This document shows positions 17,265 through 26,001 of a DNA stretch of 56,548 nt, piece after piece. The stretch covers positions 1 to 56,548 of the forward strand of contig JALHLK010000034.1 in assembly GCA_022844565.1 (NCBI GenBank), written 5' to 3'. Below the pieces are notes generated by a model, which ran no database searches, had not been told where the DNA came from, and saw only the letters and a program-made list of their open reading frames with translations. The stretch's first letter is position 1, and each line of letters begins with the position of its first letter. A program made the position numbers and the translations under genes. The DNA is from Saprospiraceae bacterium (GTDB lineage Bacteria > Bacteroidota > Bacteroidia > Chitinophagales > Saprospiraceae).

Positions 17265-17753
17265 CTATTCAGCTGCTTTGACGCCTTTCACGAAATTTGT
17301 GAATATGATTACCTTTCCGTCAAAAGTTTCAAAATGTTTTTCAATAGAATTTTTCACATCTTCCCATTCTAAGCCACCAACCCCCGTGGCTAGTTTAGGC
17401 ATAGCAATCTCTGAAATGCCTTCTTCCTTAACAAATTTTGCCAAATTTTTTAGGCACTTGTCCAGATTAGATATGGATGCTTTACCAGGATGCCCTCCAG
17501 AGCTCTTTGATTCGGTTGGTTCTTGAGCCATAAGATTGATTACTCTATGTCCGCCTGCACCTGCCCAAGCCCAAATTTCACCAGGTTTAGGATTTCTTAA
17601 ATGGCAAAAATGTCTAAAATCTTTGGTCATGCTTGGATGTAACTCTCTTAATGATAGAGCCAATCCAGAATCCATATGGTCATTAGGTGCTACACTTTGT
17701 ACAATGGTTTTACATTCGGATAGTAGAATATCTCCTTTTACTTCTTTGATCAT
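17265..17753 (-). CDS. TARG1-like macro-domain protein (ADP-ribosyl hydrolase)
   Basis: A single macro domain of 162 residues. It opens with V-K-G-D-I-L-L, has the loop G-A-G-G-H-R-V-I-N-L, and ends with M-P-K-L-A-T-G-V-G-G-L-E-W-E-D-V, the phosphate-loop pattern of the ALC1/TARG1 branch. Such proteins remove ADP-ribose from acidic residues or DNA bases; DarG antitoxins use the same domain. No DarT-like toxin gene is next to it and it lacks the DarG C-terminal domain, so it is probably a stand-alone hydrolase. Confidence 0.82.
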   Translation of the reverse strand: MIKEVKGDILLSECKTIVQSVAPNDHMDSGLALSLRELHPSMTKDFRHFCHLRNPKPGEIWAWAGAGGHRVINLMAQEPTESKSSGGHPGKASISNLDKCLKNLAKFVKEEGISEIAMPKLATGVGGLEWEDVKNSIEKHFETFDGKVIIFTNFVKGVKAAE

Positions 17754-17925
17754 AATATTTTATTTTATGGTATAAAGATAAAAGCGAAAAAAGTGTAGCT
17801 TGCTGATTATTGTCAGCCAACAAAATGATTTCTATCTAATTTTGAAATAATCAATTTTAGAGACTAAGTGGTATTTGTCTATAGGGGTTTTTCAACACAA
17901 TTTCTTCTTGTCTTAAATAATTCAC

Positions 17926-17933
17926 TACTTTTG
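17926..17933 (+). promoter_or_regulatory. Bacteroidota -7 box for the Nif3-like operon
   Basis: TACTTTTG matches TAnnTTTG and lies 19 bases upstream of ATG 17953, giving a short leader. It would transcribe the Nif3-like, zinc-ribbon and probably TPR genes together. Confidence 0.5.
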
Positions 17934-17952
17934 CACTAAATATCTAACTACT

Positions 17953-18738
17953 ATGGCAAGCATCTCAGATATCATAACCTTTCTTCAATCCATTGCACCC
18001 TATGAATTGCAAGAAGACTATGACAACTCAGGTCTGATCGTCGGTAAACCCTCCACAATAGTAAAAGGGGTACTTTTTAGCCTTGATAGTACAGAGGCCA
18101 TCGTAGATGAAGCTATAGCTTTGGGTGCAAATCTGATTTTAGCTCACCATCCGATTGTTTTTAAAGGGCTTAAGCGATTTAATGAAGCAAATTATGTCGA
18201 AAAGACGGTCATAAAAGCCATAAAAAACGATATAGCCATACTCTCTATTCATACCAATTTGGATAATGTAATGGGTGGAGTAAATAGCATGATTGCAGAT
18301 AAATTAGGCTTGGTGTCAAGAGCTATATTACAAGAGAAGAAAGGGTATGAAAATATTGGAGCAGGAATAGTAGGAACACTTGAATCTCCACTAAAAATAA
18401 TCGATTTTGTAGATATGGTCAAAGACAAAATGGAGATAAAGACGATGAAATCTACCCATTGGTGCCATGAATACATCGATCGAGTTGCAGTATGCGGGGG
18501 CTCAGGAAGTTTCCTCTTGAATGCAGCGAAAAAGTCAGGGGCACAAGTCTATATTTCTGCAGATTTTAAGTATCACGAATATTTTGATGCCGAAAATGAC
18601 CTAATCATCCTTGATATAGGCCATTATGAGAGCGAAAAATTCACAATTGATCTACTTTATGCTTTGATTTCCAAGAAATTTACTAATTTTGCAGCCCATT
18701 ATACAAAAATAGATACTAATCCAGTTAAATACATATAA
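17953..18738 (+). CDS. Nif3-like dinuclear metal-centre protein (DUF34/YbgI)
   Basis: A protein of 261 residues with the metal-binding motifs of the family: A-H-H-P-I-V-F-K-G, I-H-T-N-L-D-N and D-I-G-H-Y-E-S-E-K-F. Many Bacteroidota homologs are about 365 residues with a central PII-like insertion; this one has the compact form like E. coli YbgI. The biochemical role of the family is not settled. It is 17 bp ahead of the zinc-ribbon gene, a pairing that is very conserved in Bacteroidota. Confidence 0.88.
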   Translation: MASISDIITFLQSIAPYELQEDYDNSGLIVGKPSTIVKGVLFSLDSTEAIVDEAIALGANLILAHHPIVFKGLKRFNEANYVEKTVIKAIKNDIAILSIHTNLDNVMGGVNSMIADKLGLVSRAILQEKKGYENIGAGIVGTLESPLKIIDFVDMVKDKMEIKTMKSTHWCHEYIDRVAVCGGSGSFLLNAAKKSGAQVYISADFKYHEYFDAENDLIILDIGHYESEKFTIDLLYALISKKFTNFAAHYTKIDTNPVKYI

Positions 18739-18755
18739 TTAATTATAAAGTAAAG

Positions 18756-19502
18756 ATGGCAGCAGCAGTTAAAGAACTTACAGTAAAGGAAAAGTTAGAA
18801 CAACTTTACAAGCTACAAAAGGTTGATTCTAAATTAGATGAAATAAAAATTATGAAAGGTGAACTTCCGATGGAGGTGAGTGACCTTGAAGATGATATTG
18901 CTGGTCTAAATACTAGAGAAGCTAAGCTTAAAGAAATTATCGCTGACTTAGATCACGAAATCAACCAACACAACCATAATATCAAAGATAGTGAAGCACA
19001 AATCTTAAGATATAAGCAACAACTTGATAATGTAAAAAACAATAGAGAGTACGATGCATTAAATAAGGAAGTAGATTATCAAAATTTAGAAATCCAACTT
19101 TCTGAGAAAAAAATCAGAAAATCTACAGAAGAAAAAGGTACAAAGGAAGAAAGCCTCAAATTAATCTCTGATAAAATAGCCATTAGAGCAAAAGACTTAG
19201 AAGCTAAAAAAGCAGAGCTTGCAAGTATCATCGAAAAAACTGAAAAAGAAGAAGAAAAGCTTATCAAAGAGAGCGATAAGAAGAGAAAAGATATCGAAAG
19301 TAGACTACTTAAAGCTTATGACAAGATCAGAGGTTCTTACAGAAACGGATTAGCTGTTGTACCGATTGCTAGACAATCATGTGGAGGATGTTATAATCAA
19401 ATACCACCTCAAGTACAGATTGAAATCGGTGTTATGAAAAATATTATTGCTTGCGAACATTGCGGTAGGATACTTGTAGACGAGCAATTTATCAATGACT
19501 AA
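18756..19502 (+). CDS. C4 zinc-ribbon coiled-coil protein (DUF164 family)
   Basis: A protein of 248 residues with a long Glu/Lys-rich coiled coil (about residues 15-185) and a C-terminal zinc ribbon C-G-G-C-Y-N then C-E-H-C-G-R-I-L. It resembles the CT398/DUF164 family, whose members are thought to act in transcription or envelope assembly, without a settled function. Second gene of the Nif3 operon. Confidence 0.85.
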   Translation: MAAAVKELTVKEKLEQLYKLQKVDSKLDEIKIMKGELPMEVSDLEDDIAGLNTREAKLKEIIADLDHEINQHNHNIKDSEAQILRYKQQLDNVKNNREYDALNKEVDYQNLEIQLSEKKIRKSTEEKGTKEESLKLISDKIAIRAKDLEAKKAELASIIEKTEKEEEKLIKESDKKRKDIESRLLKAYDKIRGSYRNGLAVVPIARQSCGGCYNQIPPQVQIEIGVMKNIIACEHCGRILVDEQFIND

Positions 19503-19565
19503 GGTATTTGTAAATGTAACATCAGCATTTACTCCTAAACCCAGGTAGGGATAAATTTTAAATAA

Positions 19566-21074
19566 TTGAAAATAAAGCCTCCTTTTAAGAAAAATAGTTT
19601 TTTAATAGGGGGCTTTATTTATTTAGTACTTTTTATATACCCCCCTTTAAATAGCCAAAAGCACCGATTTGATTATGATCAAAACGTTGCAATAGTATAT
19701 AATCTTATCATCGATCTTCGAATAGATGAAGCCAAGAGTTTTTTGAAGGGTCTCAAAACCAAAGATGCCAACAATTTAGCCCATATTCACATGGCTAATT
19801 ATATAGATTTCTTTAATATTTTTGTGACAGAAGAAGAAAAGCTTTATAAATCACTCCACAATAACAGACAATTACGCATTGATTATTTGGATCAACACAG
19901 TAATCATAAAGATCCTTACTTTAAATTTGCAAAAGCAGAAATCATGCTTCAATGGGCATTGGTAAAAATGAAGTTTGGAGACAAAATTGGTGCGGGAGCT
20001 GAGATATATGAAGCTTACAGGTTACTTGAGTCAAACCAAAGAGAACACCCCACTTTTAAACATAATGACAAAAGTCTTTCGATTTTGTATGCATTGGAAG
20101 AGTCAGTCCCTAGTTGGATACGTAAGATAATCAAAGTAAAAGGTTCTGTAAGTTTAGCAAAAGACAAAATCAAGAACCTATATAAACACAGTCTTTCGGA
20201 CGAATACTTTTTTAAAGATGAGGTTACCGTAATTTACACCTACATCCTTTACTATCAACTCAACGAAAAAGAAAAAGCATGGTCAATACTTAATAAAAGT
20301 CAATTTGACCATAAAACAAGCCCAATGAAAGCATTCTTAAAATCAACTTTTGCCAACAAACTGGGATTTAATGATCTTTCGCTCCAATTTGCTATCGAAG
20401 CACCACGAGGTAAAGCTTATCTTCCGCTTTTTTATCTTGACTTCTTAGTGGGTAAGGCATATTTATATGAATTAAACCCACAAAGTGTCTCCTATTTAAA
20501 AAAATATACAGACAATTTTAAAGGTCAACATTACATCAAGGAAGCATATCAAAAACAAGCATGGGCTGCCCTAATTTTTGAGCAGAGCAAAGAGCAATAT
20601 CTTAATCATTTGTCATCAATAAAGCAAAAAGGACAAAAACTTATGGACGAAGATATACAAGCATTAAAAGAGGCAGAAAAAAAGGAAATACCCAATAGTA
20701 CGCTCCTCAAAGCTCGCCTTTTGTATGATGGTGGTTACTTCGGTAAAGCGCTTGAATTACTCCAAAGCAACCAAAATTTAGAGAAAAACTCGAAAACATC
20801 ATTAGAATTTCAATACAGGCTTGGTCGTACATACCAAAGCCAAAAAAACTATTCGAATGCCATCAATTACCTCACAAAATCAAGCCAAAATATTGATAAA
20901 AAATCATTTATGGTCTGTAATGCAAATCTACAGCTAGGCATAATTTATGAACTTCTAGATAAAAAGATGCTCGCTAAAACACACTATAATCAATGCCTTG
21001 CTCTTGCACCTTCGGAGTACCGCCAATCATTGCATCAAAAGGCAAGATCTGGATTGCAGCGACTTAGTAAATAG
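19566..21074 (+). CDS. Tetratricopeptide-repeat protein, exported or membrane-anchored
   Basis: A protein of 502 residues starting at TTG 19566; no in-frame ATG gives a full signal sequence. Residues 12-30 form a hydrophobic signal or anchor (F-L-I-G-G-F-I-Y-L-V-L-F-I-Y). The rest is helical, with recognisable TPR units near the C-terminus (F-Q-Y-R-L-G-R-T-Y-Q-S-Q-K-N-Y-S-N-A-I-N-Y-L and the following repeat). A TPR gene in this position after the zinc-ribbon gene is common in the phylum. It is likely a periplasmic scaffold; the partner is unknown. Confidence 0.72.
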   Translation: MKIKPPFKKNSFLIGGFIYLVLFIYPPLNSQKHRFDYDQNVAIVYNLIIDLRIDEAKSFLKGLKTKDANNLAHIHMANYIDFFNIFVTEEEKLYKSLHNNRQLRIDYLDQHSNHKDPYFKFAKAEIMLQWALVKMKFGDKIGAGAEIYEAYRLLESNQREHPTFKHNDKSLSILYALEESVPSWIRKIIKVKGSVSLAKDKIKNLYKHSLSDEYFFKDEVTVIYTYILYYQLNEKEKAWSILNKSQFDHKTSPMKAFLKSTFANKLGFNDLSLQFAIEAPRGKAYLPLFYLDFLVGKAYLYELNPQSVSYLKKYTDNFKGQHYIKEAYQKQAWAALIFEQSKEQYLNHLSSIKQKGQKLMDEDIQALKEAEKKEIPNSTLLKARLLYDGGYFGKALELLQSNQNLEKNSKTSLEFQYRLGRTYQSQKNYSNAINYLTKSSQNIDKKSFMVCNANLQLGIIYELLDKKMLAKTHYNQCLALAPSEYRQSLHQKARSGLQRLSK

Positions 21075-21134
21075 GTAAAAAAATAATCCATTTGATTCAA
21101 AATTACGTTATAAGTGTGTATAATTTAATGCACA

Positions 21135-21196
21135 AAAATGTTTCTGATTTTACCCACTAACTCCCTAGGAAGGGAGAACCAAATCAAAAACATTTT
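21135..21196 (+). terminator. Nested hairpin between TPR gene and ruvB
   Basis: Outer arms AAAATGTTTCTGATTT (21135-21150) and AAATCAAAAACATTTT (21181-21196) pair with one mismatch, and inside lies a second hairpin CTCCCT-AGGA-AGGGAG (21161-21176). It is probably a terminator for the Nif3/TPR operon, although the nested form is more elaborate than usual. Confidence 0.5.
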
Positions 21197-21312
21197 AAAA
21201 AATTGCCTAGAGCTCCTTTTGGTTCGGGATAAAACATAGGTCATATTTTTTTGAGGTGCAATATGTTATACACACCGTTAAAAAAGACTATAGGCAACAA
21301 TTCAAAAAAGGT

Positions 21313-21320
21313 TATCTTTG
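21313..21320 (+). promoter_or_regulatory. Bacteroidota -7 box for ruvB
   Basis: TATCTTTG is a perfect TAnnTTTG match 25 bases before the GTG start of ruvB at 21346. Confidence 0.5.
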
Positions 21321-21345
21321 CAATAAGAATAACGAAAAAAATTAA

Positions 21346-22383
21346 GTGAATCCAAATTTAGATCCAAGTACAGGGCAATATACGAATGAAGACAAGCAAG
21401 TAGACAAGGCACTGCGACCTCAGGGCTTGATAGAGTTTTCAGGACAGCCTAAAATTGTGGAAAATTTAAGTATTTTTATACAAGCAGCTAAACTGCGTGA
21501 AGAATGCCTAGACCACGTACTATTGCACGGACCTCCAGGATTGGGTAAAACCACCTTGAGTCATATTATTTCCAACGAATTAGGCTCAAATCTAAAATTA
21601 ACATCCGGACCAGTTTTAGAAAAACCAGGTGATCTCGCAGGCTTATTAACATCGCTAGAAGATGGGGATGTGCTATTTATTGATGAAATTCATAGGCTCA
21701 ATAATATTGTAGAAGAGTATCTTTACAGTGCAATGGAGGACTTTAAGATAGATATTATGATCGACTCAGGTCCAAGTGCCAGAAGTATCCAAATAGCGCT
21801 CAATCCATTTACATTAATTGGTGCTACGACACGGTTAGGTCTACTTACTTCACCTTTAAGAGCAAGATTTGGTATCAACTTTCTACTTGATTATTACGAT
21901 GTGGCAACTTTGAAAAAAATTTTATACAGAAGTGCGTCCATTATGAATATACCAATCACGGATGATGGTGCAGAGGAAATAGCTCGACGAAGTAGAGGTA
22001 CCCCGAGGATAGCTAATGCATTACTTAGGAGAATAAGGGATTTTGCTCAAATAAAAGGAGACGGCACTATCAACTTAGACATTGCTCAATTTGGTCTAAA
22101 TGCTTTAATGGTAGACAATTGTGGGTTGGACGAAATGGATAATCGAATTTTGACGACCATAATTGAAAAATTTAAAGGTGGTCCTGTAGGTTTAACCACG
22201 ATTGCAACAGCCGTAGGAGAAGAGGCAGGTACAATAGAAGAAGTTCACGAGCCATTCTTAATTATGGAGGGATTCATTCAAAGGACACCAAGAGGGCGTG
22301 AGGCTACAGAAAAGGCTTATCGACATTTAGGTATTTCTTATAAAAGATTTGGATCAACTCCATCTTTATTTGATCAAGAGTGA
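21346..22383 (+). CDS. ruvB: Holliday junction branch-migration helicase RuvB
   Basis: RuvB is the hexameric AAA+ motor that, with RuvA, drives branch migration in recombination. Walker A G-P-P-G-L-G-K-T is at residues 62-69, Walker B is L-F-I-D-E-I-H, the sensor/arginine-finger region reads [18 protein letters not shown], and the C-terminal winged helix has [10 protein letters not shown]. Length is normal. The start is GTG 21346, giving M-N-P-N-L-D-P as in related species. ruvA and ruvC are not in the window. Confidence 0.96.
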   Translation: MNPNLDPSTGQYTNEDKQVDKALRPQGLIEFSGQPKIVENLSIFIQAAKLREECLDHVLLHGPPGLGKTTLSHIISNELGSNLKLTSGPVLEKPGDLAGLLTSLEDGDVLFIDEIHRLNNIVEEYLYSAMEDFKIDIMIDSGPSARSIQIALNPFTLIGATTRLGLLTSPLRARFGINFLLDYYDVATLKKILYRSASIMNIPITDDGAEEIARRSRGTPRIANALLRRIRDFAQIKGDGTINLDIAQFGLNALMVDNCGLDEMDNRILTTIIEKFKGGPVGLTTIATAVGEEAGTIEEVHEPFLIMEGFIQRTPRGREATEKAYRHLGISYKRFGSTPSLFDQE

Positions 22384-22392
22384 TTTCATCCC

Positions 22393-22420
22393 AGCATAAT
22401 TGTAGATAATCATGCTTTTT
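22393..22420 (+). terminator. Candidate ruvB terminator
   Basis: AGCATAATT (22393-22401) pairs with AATCATGCT (22408-22416) with one mismatch and is followed by TTTT. It lies 10 bases after the ruvB stop and overlaps the 3' end of the convergent GbsR-type gene. Confidence 0.45.
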
Positions 22421-22928
22421 CCATGCCTCTTGCAATATTACTCAAGGTCCAAAAGTTGTCTAATTTTATTAAGTGGCTTAGCATTTTGTTGGTTCGCTGG
22501 CTAAAGGCTTCAATGTCTTTTGTCACTTTTTCAAACTCCTTAGATTCATCACTGTTGTCATAATCTACCACGTCATTTTCAAGAAGATCGAGCAATGGGT
22601 TTAGTTCTAGTTTGGTACGTAGTTCTATGACTCTAATGAAAAGTTTCCACATATCTTTTTCCGCTTTAAAATATTCCTTTCTATCTTCTTCTACGTGAAT
22701 TTTGTAAATTAGGTCCCATTCTAACAATTGTTGAATCTGCATATGAACATTCCCCCTAGAAAGATCAAGTTTCTCCATAATGTCATTTGCGTTGAGAGGC
22801 TTATGCGAAACAAGCAAAAGGCCGTGTATTTGACCCATCGTTTTTGGTATTCCCCAACAAGTTGAGATTTGTCCCCATTCAAGGATAAAATCTTTAATTG
22901 CTTGATCAATATTCTTTGACGATGACAT
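22410..22928 (-). CDS. GbsR/MarR-family transcriptional regulator
   Basis: A DNA-binding protein of 172 residues. The GbsR pattern is clear: W-G-I-P-K-T-M-G-Q-I-H-G-L-L-L-V-S, then a winged helix with L-N-A-N-D-I-M-E-K-L-D-L-S-R-G-N-V-H-M-Q-I-Q-Q-L. In other bacteria GbsR controls choline/glycine-betaine genes, but Bacteroidota members are broader. It is divergent from the His-rich/TonB receptor pair, and a TGAATCATTGA motif lies just downstream of its own -7 box, so it may repress both itself and that pair. Confidence 0.82.
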   Translation of the reverse strand: MSSSKNIDQAIKDFILEWGQISTCWGIPKTMGQIHGLLLVSHKPLNANDIMEKLDLSRGNVHMQIQQLLEWDLIYKIHVEEDRKEYFKAEKDMWKLFIRVIELRTKLELNPLLDLLENDVVDYDNSDESKEFEKVTKDIEAFSQRTNKMLSHLIKLDNFWTLSNIARGMEKA

Positions 22929-22970
22929 TTTATATATTTAGATTGTAAACAATGAATTGATGATTATGTT

Positions 22971-22981
22971 TGAATCATTGA
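22971..22981. promoter_or_regulatory. Candidate operator TGAATCATTGA, site 1
   Basis: The 11-mer TGAATCATTGA is repeated exactly at 23544-23554. Here it lies about 5-15 bases downstream of the inferred start of the GbsR-type gene, a repressor-like position. Confidence 0.4.
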
Positions 22982-22992
22982 AAGAGGAAAAA

Positions 22993-23000
22993 CAAATCTA
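22993..23000 (-). promoter_or_regulatory. Bacteroidota -7 box for the GbsR-type regulator
   Basis: CAAATCTA reads TAGATTTG on the minus strand. The predicted start near 22986 leaves a leader of about 58 bases, which contains operator site 1. Confidence 0.45.
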
Positions 23001-23069
23001 TTTTTGGTAGTCGAAATGTTAAGCAATGTTAAGGTTTTGGAATTATTGTATTAATAAAATATTGATTGC

Positions 23070-23077
23070 TAAATTTG
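23070..23077 (+). promoter_or_regulatory. Bacteroidota -7 box for the His-rich/TonB receptor genes
   Basis: TAAATTTG matches TAnnTTTG, with ATTG (23045-23048) 21 bases upstream as a possible -33 element. It is 16 bases from ATG 23093. Confidence 0.45.
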
Positions 23078-23092
23078 TGAATTATTGAAAAA

Positions 23093-23455
23093 ATGTCGAT
23101 GGTAGCTTCTCAATCATATAAAATAAAAGCTTGGAGTATTATTGCTCTTTGGTCTTTATTTCTATCGTATGATTTAGTATATCGTCACTATCATTACGAT
23201 AATAATGGTAATCTTATCTCTCACGTACATTATTATGATAAGACGAGTGGAGACCATCAGCATACAGATAAAGATTTCCATTGGCTAGATCAAATGTCCA
23301 ATTATCATGTTTTACTTGATCAGCCATTAATTATTCAAGGATTTTTGGTCAATGATATGGAAAAGCCCTTATTTCAAGTGGCTTATACTGAAAAAATCCA
23401 AATTACATTTCTTGCGTCATTTTTTTTAAGGGGTCCCCCTGTTGTGATTTCGTAA
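23093..23455 (+). CDS. Small His-rich membrane-anchored protein
   Basis: A protein of 120 residues with one N-terminal hydrophobic segment (A-W-S-I-I-A-L-W-S-L-F-L) followed by a His/Asp/Tyr-rich stretch (Y-R-H-Y-H-Y-D, S-H-V-H-Y-Y-D, G-D-H-Q-H-T-D-K-D-F-H-W) that looks suited to bind divalent metal. The C-terminal part is hydrophobic. It sits directly upstream of a TonB receptor in the same direction; small His-rich proteins beside receptors are seen in zinc, copper or cobalt uptake loci. I know no family name. ATG 23093 or ATG 23099 could be the start. Confidence 0.6.
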   Translation: MSMVASQSYKIKAWSIIALWSLFLSYDLVYRHYHYDNNGNLISHVHYYDKTSGDHQHTDKDFHWLDQMSNYHVLLDQPLIIQGFLVNDMEKPLFQVAYTEKIQITFLASFFLRGPPVVIS

Positions 23456-23504
23456 ATTCGTTTACTACATTTTAATTCAAATTTTTAAAGTAACACATTT
23501 TCTT

Positions 23505-23524
23505 TGAATCACTTTTGTGATTCA
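23505..23524. promoter_or_regulatory. Palindrome TGAATCAC-TTTT-GTGATTCA
   Basis: A perfect 8+8-bp inverted repeat around TTTT. Each arm contains TGAATCA, the core of the candidate operator. It lies between the His-rich gene and the TonB receptor gene, so the receptor may have its own regulated promoter. Confidence 0.5.
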
Positions 23525-23543
23525 GATGACATTTAAAATTTAT

Positions 23544-23570
23544 TGAATCATTGAGTTCATTTTTCAATGA
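23544..23570. promoter_or_regulatory. Candidate operator TGAATCATTGA, site 2, with inverted repeat
   Basis: TGAATCATTGA (23544-23554) repeats site 1 exactly, and TCATTGA (23548-23554) pairs with TCAATGA (23564-23570). It lies 28-54 bases before ATG 23598 of the TonB receptor. Confidence 0.4.
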
Positions 23571-23597
23571 CTTTATCACAATCACAAAACAAAAATA

Positions 23598-25874
23598 ATG
23601 AAGTTTATATGCACATTTGTATTTATTGCAATATCATTTTTATCTATCAATGCTCAGAATAAAGGTACCATTTCAGGAAAAGTAAAATCAAGTAATGAAG
23701 CTTTAGGTTTTGCAACGGTCTCTATCGATGCCTTAAATATTAATACTACAACAGATGTTGAAGGAAAGTACGCTTTGCCGGGAGTGCCTGAAGGTGATCA
23801 TACCATAACGGTGAGATTCATAGGCTTCGAGGATAAGAAGTTACCAATTACTTTATCAAAAGCACAAAATCTTGTATTGGATATTGAGATGGTGCAATCA
23901 TCAGTAGTTATTTCAGAAATTTTAGTATTGGACGAACAGACAGGATTAACTACCAAAACACCTTATAATGTAGCTACGTTATCCGCTAGAAGTGTCGAGC
24001 TAAAAGGAAATCCGTCGGGAATAATGGGTTTAATTAAACAAGAGCCTGGGGTATATGGAGCAGAATTAGGTCAAGGTATCGTAAAGCCTTTTATCAGAGG
24101 ATTGGGTTTTTCTAGAGTAGTAACCATTTATCAAGGTAATAAATTAGAAAATCACCAATGGGGAGCAGACCATGGGTTAGGCATCAATGACTTAGGAGTA
24201 AAGGGTGCAGAAATCATCAAAGGACCAGCCTCTATTTTGTATGGTTCTGGTGCTTTAGGCGGTGTGATCTTACTGAAAGATGAGGATGACTATTTTAAGT
24301 CACAAAAATTGATGGGTACCGTAGGATTTACTTTTAATTCGAACACATCAGGACTTAGACCTACGCTTTCTTTAGGGAGAGGTTTTAGTAATGGTATGTT
24401 CTTTGGAGTAGATGCAGCCGTTGAAAATCACCATGATTATAAAGATGGTAATAACCGAATCATAGGAAACTCAAGGTTGAATACGAAAACAATAAGAATG
24501 CACGTGGGGATAGACAAAGATAACTTTAAAAATAAACTTTCATTTTCTTCTCATACCCAAAGTCTTGGCATCATTGAAGAAACGGAGATGGATGATAACC
24601 TGTCTTTAGCGACAACTAGATTTGACAGAAAAATACAATTACCATATCAAAGGGTAAATGACAATGTCGTTTCATACACACAAACTATATTGAATGATAA
24701 ATTCATTACGGCTTTGAATATTTCTCATCACATCAATGACAGATTAGAAATAGAAAGTGCATTTGATGAGATAGATTTAGGGCTATTACAAGGCAATACT
24801 TTTTATGGGGCACGATTTTCACCAAAGACGAAAAAGGGTATAGATCATACCTTTGGAATACAAGGTAGTCATATTTTAACAAGAAATCAGAGTGGTGCAA
24901 AGGAGATATTAATTCCTGGTGCTAGGGTTTTGGACAATGGTGTGTACTACCTTTCTGGGATAAGCAAAGGTAAGAGTTTTATACAAGGAGGTCTGAGATA
25001 TGATTATAGACGCACAGTTGCGGATGCGTCGACTCAAGATTTAGTAGATTACGGTTTTATTTTAGCTGGCAACCCAGCATCTAGAAAGTTGGCCACTAAT
25101 TTTACTGGGTTTACAGGATCCTTAGGATATAGCTATGACCCAAATAAGATTCACAGATTTAAACTAAATTTTTCCACAGGATTTAGAGCCCCTGACTTAG
25201 CAGAATTGTTTTCTAACGGTAATCACCCAGGTACCAATAGATTCGAAGTAGGCAACGCTCAATTTGGTAGAGAGCAATCGTACCAATTGGATGCCAACTG
25301 GAGTTACACAAGCAATTATTTTTGGTTTAGTACTTCTTTATTTGCCAATAGAGTGGATAACTACATATTTTTTGCAGCAACAGGTGAGGTCAATTCTGAA
25401 AATTTAGAGATATGGTCTTTTAACCAAGCACCTGCAAATCTTTACGGGACAGAAATAAGTGCTAGATACTTCCCATTAGGTAATCAAAAATTACAATTTA
25501 ACGCGGATTATAGCATCGTAAGAGGTAAAAGAGCAGATAAAGACGAATATCTAACCTTTGTGCCTGCTGACAATATGAACATAAGAGGCCAATATCAAAT
25601 GGGTAAAAACAGTAATGATATTGCCTTTATAGCTGGACGATTGGTAGCAGATCATACTCGCCCGGGTCTCAATGAAGAAAGTACAAATGGATTTTTCTTA
25701 TTGTCTGCTGGTTTGGCAAAACAAGTCAAAGTAGGCAATCAGACTATCAATATCGGTTTGACAGGCTTAAACTTGTTAAACAAAGTGTATGTTGACCATA
25801 TGTCTGTATTAAGAGCATTCAATGTATCACATGCAGGAAGGAATATCATTTTGAATTTGCAGTATAAGTTTTAA
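23598..25874 (+). CDS. TonB-dependent receptor, probable metal-ion uptake
   Basis: An outer-membrane receptor of 758 residues: signal peptide ending S-I-N-A-Q, a carboxypeptidase-regulatory-like domain (T-I-S-G-K-V...N-T-T-T-D-V-E-G-K-Y), a plug with K-P-F-I-R-G-L-G-F-S-R-V and I-I-K-G-P-A-S-I-L-Y-G-S-G-A-L-G-G-V, and a barrel ending N-L-Q-Y-K-F. The plug motif with N-H-Q-W-G-A-D-H-G-L-G resembles ZnuD-type zinc receptors. The His-rich neighbour supports a metal substrate; zinc is my first guess and cobalt or copper remain possible. A strong terminator follows. Confidence 0.8.
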   Translation: MKFICTFVFIAISFLSINAQNKGTISGKVKSSNEALGFATVSIDALNINTTTDVEGKYALPGVPEGDHTITVRFIGFEDKKLPITLSKAQNLVLDIEMVQSSVVISEILVLDEQTGLTTKTPYNVATLSARSVELKGNPSGIMGLIKQEPGVYGAELGQGIVKPFIRGLGFSRVVTIYQGNKLENHQWGADHGLGINDLGVKGAEIIKGPASILYGSGALGGVILLKDEDDYFKSQKLMGTVGFTFNSNTSGLRPTLSLGRGFSNGMFFGVDAAVENHHDYKDGNNRIIGNSRLNTKTIRMHVGIDKDNFKNKLSFSSHTQSLGIIEETEMDDNLSLATTRFDRKIQLPYQRVNDNVVSYTQTILNDKFITALNISHHINDRLEIESAFDEIDLGLLQGNTFYGARFSPKTKKGIDHTFGIQGSHILTRNQSGAKEILIPGARVLDNGVYYLSGISKGKSFIQGGLRYDYRRTVADASTQDLVDYGFILAGNPASRKLATNFTGFTGSLGYSYDPNKIHRFKLNFSTGFRAPDLAELFSNGNHPGTNRFEVGNAQFGREQSYQLDANWSYTSNYFWFSTSLFANRVDNYIFFAATGEVNSENLEIWSFNQAPANLYGTEISARYFPLGNQKLQFNADYSIVRGKRADKDEYLTFVPADNMNIRGQYQMGKNSNDIAFIAGRLVADHTRPGLNEESTNGFFLLSAGLAKQVKVGNQTINIGLTGLNLLNKVYVDHMSVLRAFNVSHAGRNIILNLQYKF

Positions 25875-25891
25875 ATCTTTCACAAATATAT

Positions 25892-25937
25892 TCTAAAGGG
25901 CAGATCCTAAATTTTCCATCTGCCCTTTAGATTTTTT
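25892..25937 (+). terminator. Strong intrinsic terminator after the TonB receptor
   Basis: TCTAAAGGGCAGAT (25892-25905) is perfectly complementary to ATCTGCCCTTTAGA (25918-25931), followed by TTTTTT (25932-25937). Confidence 0.9.
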
Positions 25938-26001
25938 GAATTGTTTTAAATTATGAAACTTTTTGGTTGGCAGTTTGGTTTTTCTATAAAATAAAGATTA
26001 T

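Noticed and set aside
17265-17753. Macro-domain gene as a DarTG toxin-antitoxin system
   Set aside because: Neither neighbour is a DarT-like toxin and the DarG C-terminal domain is absent.
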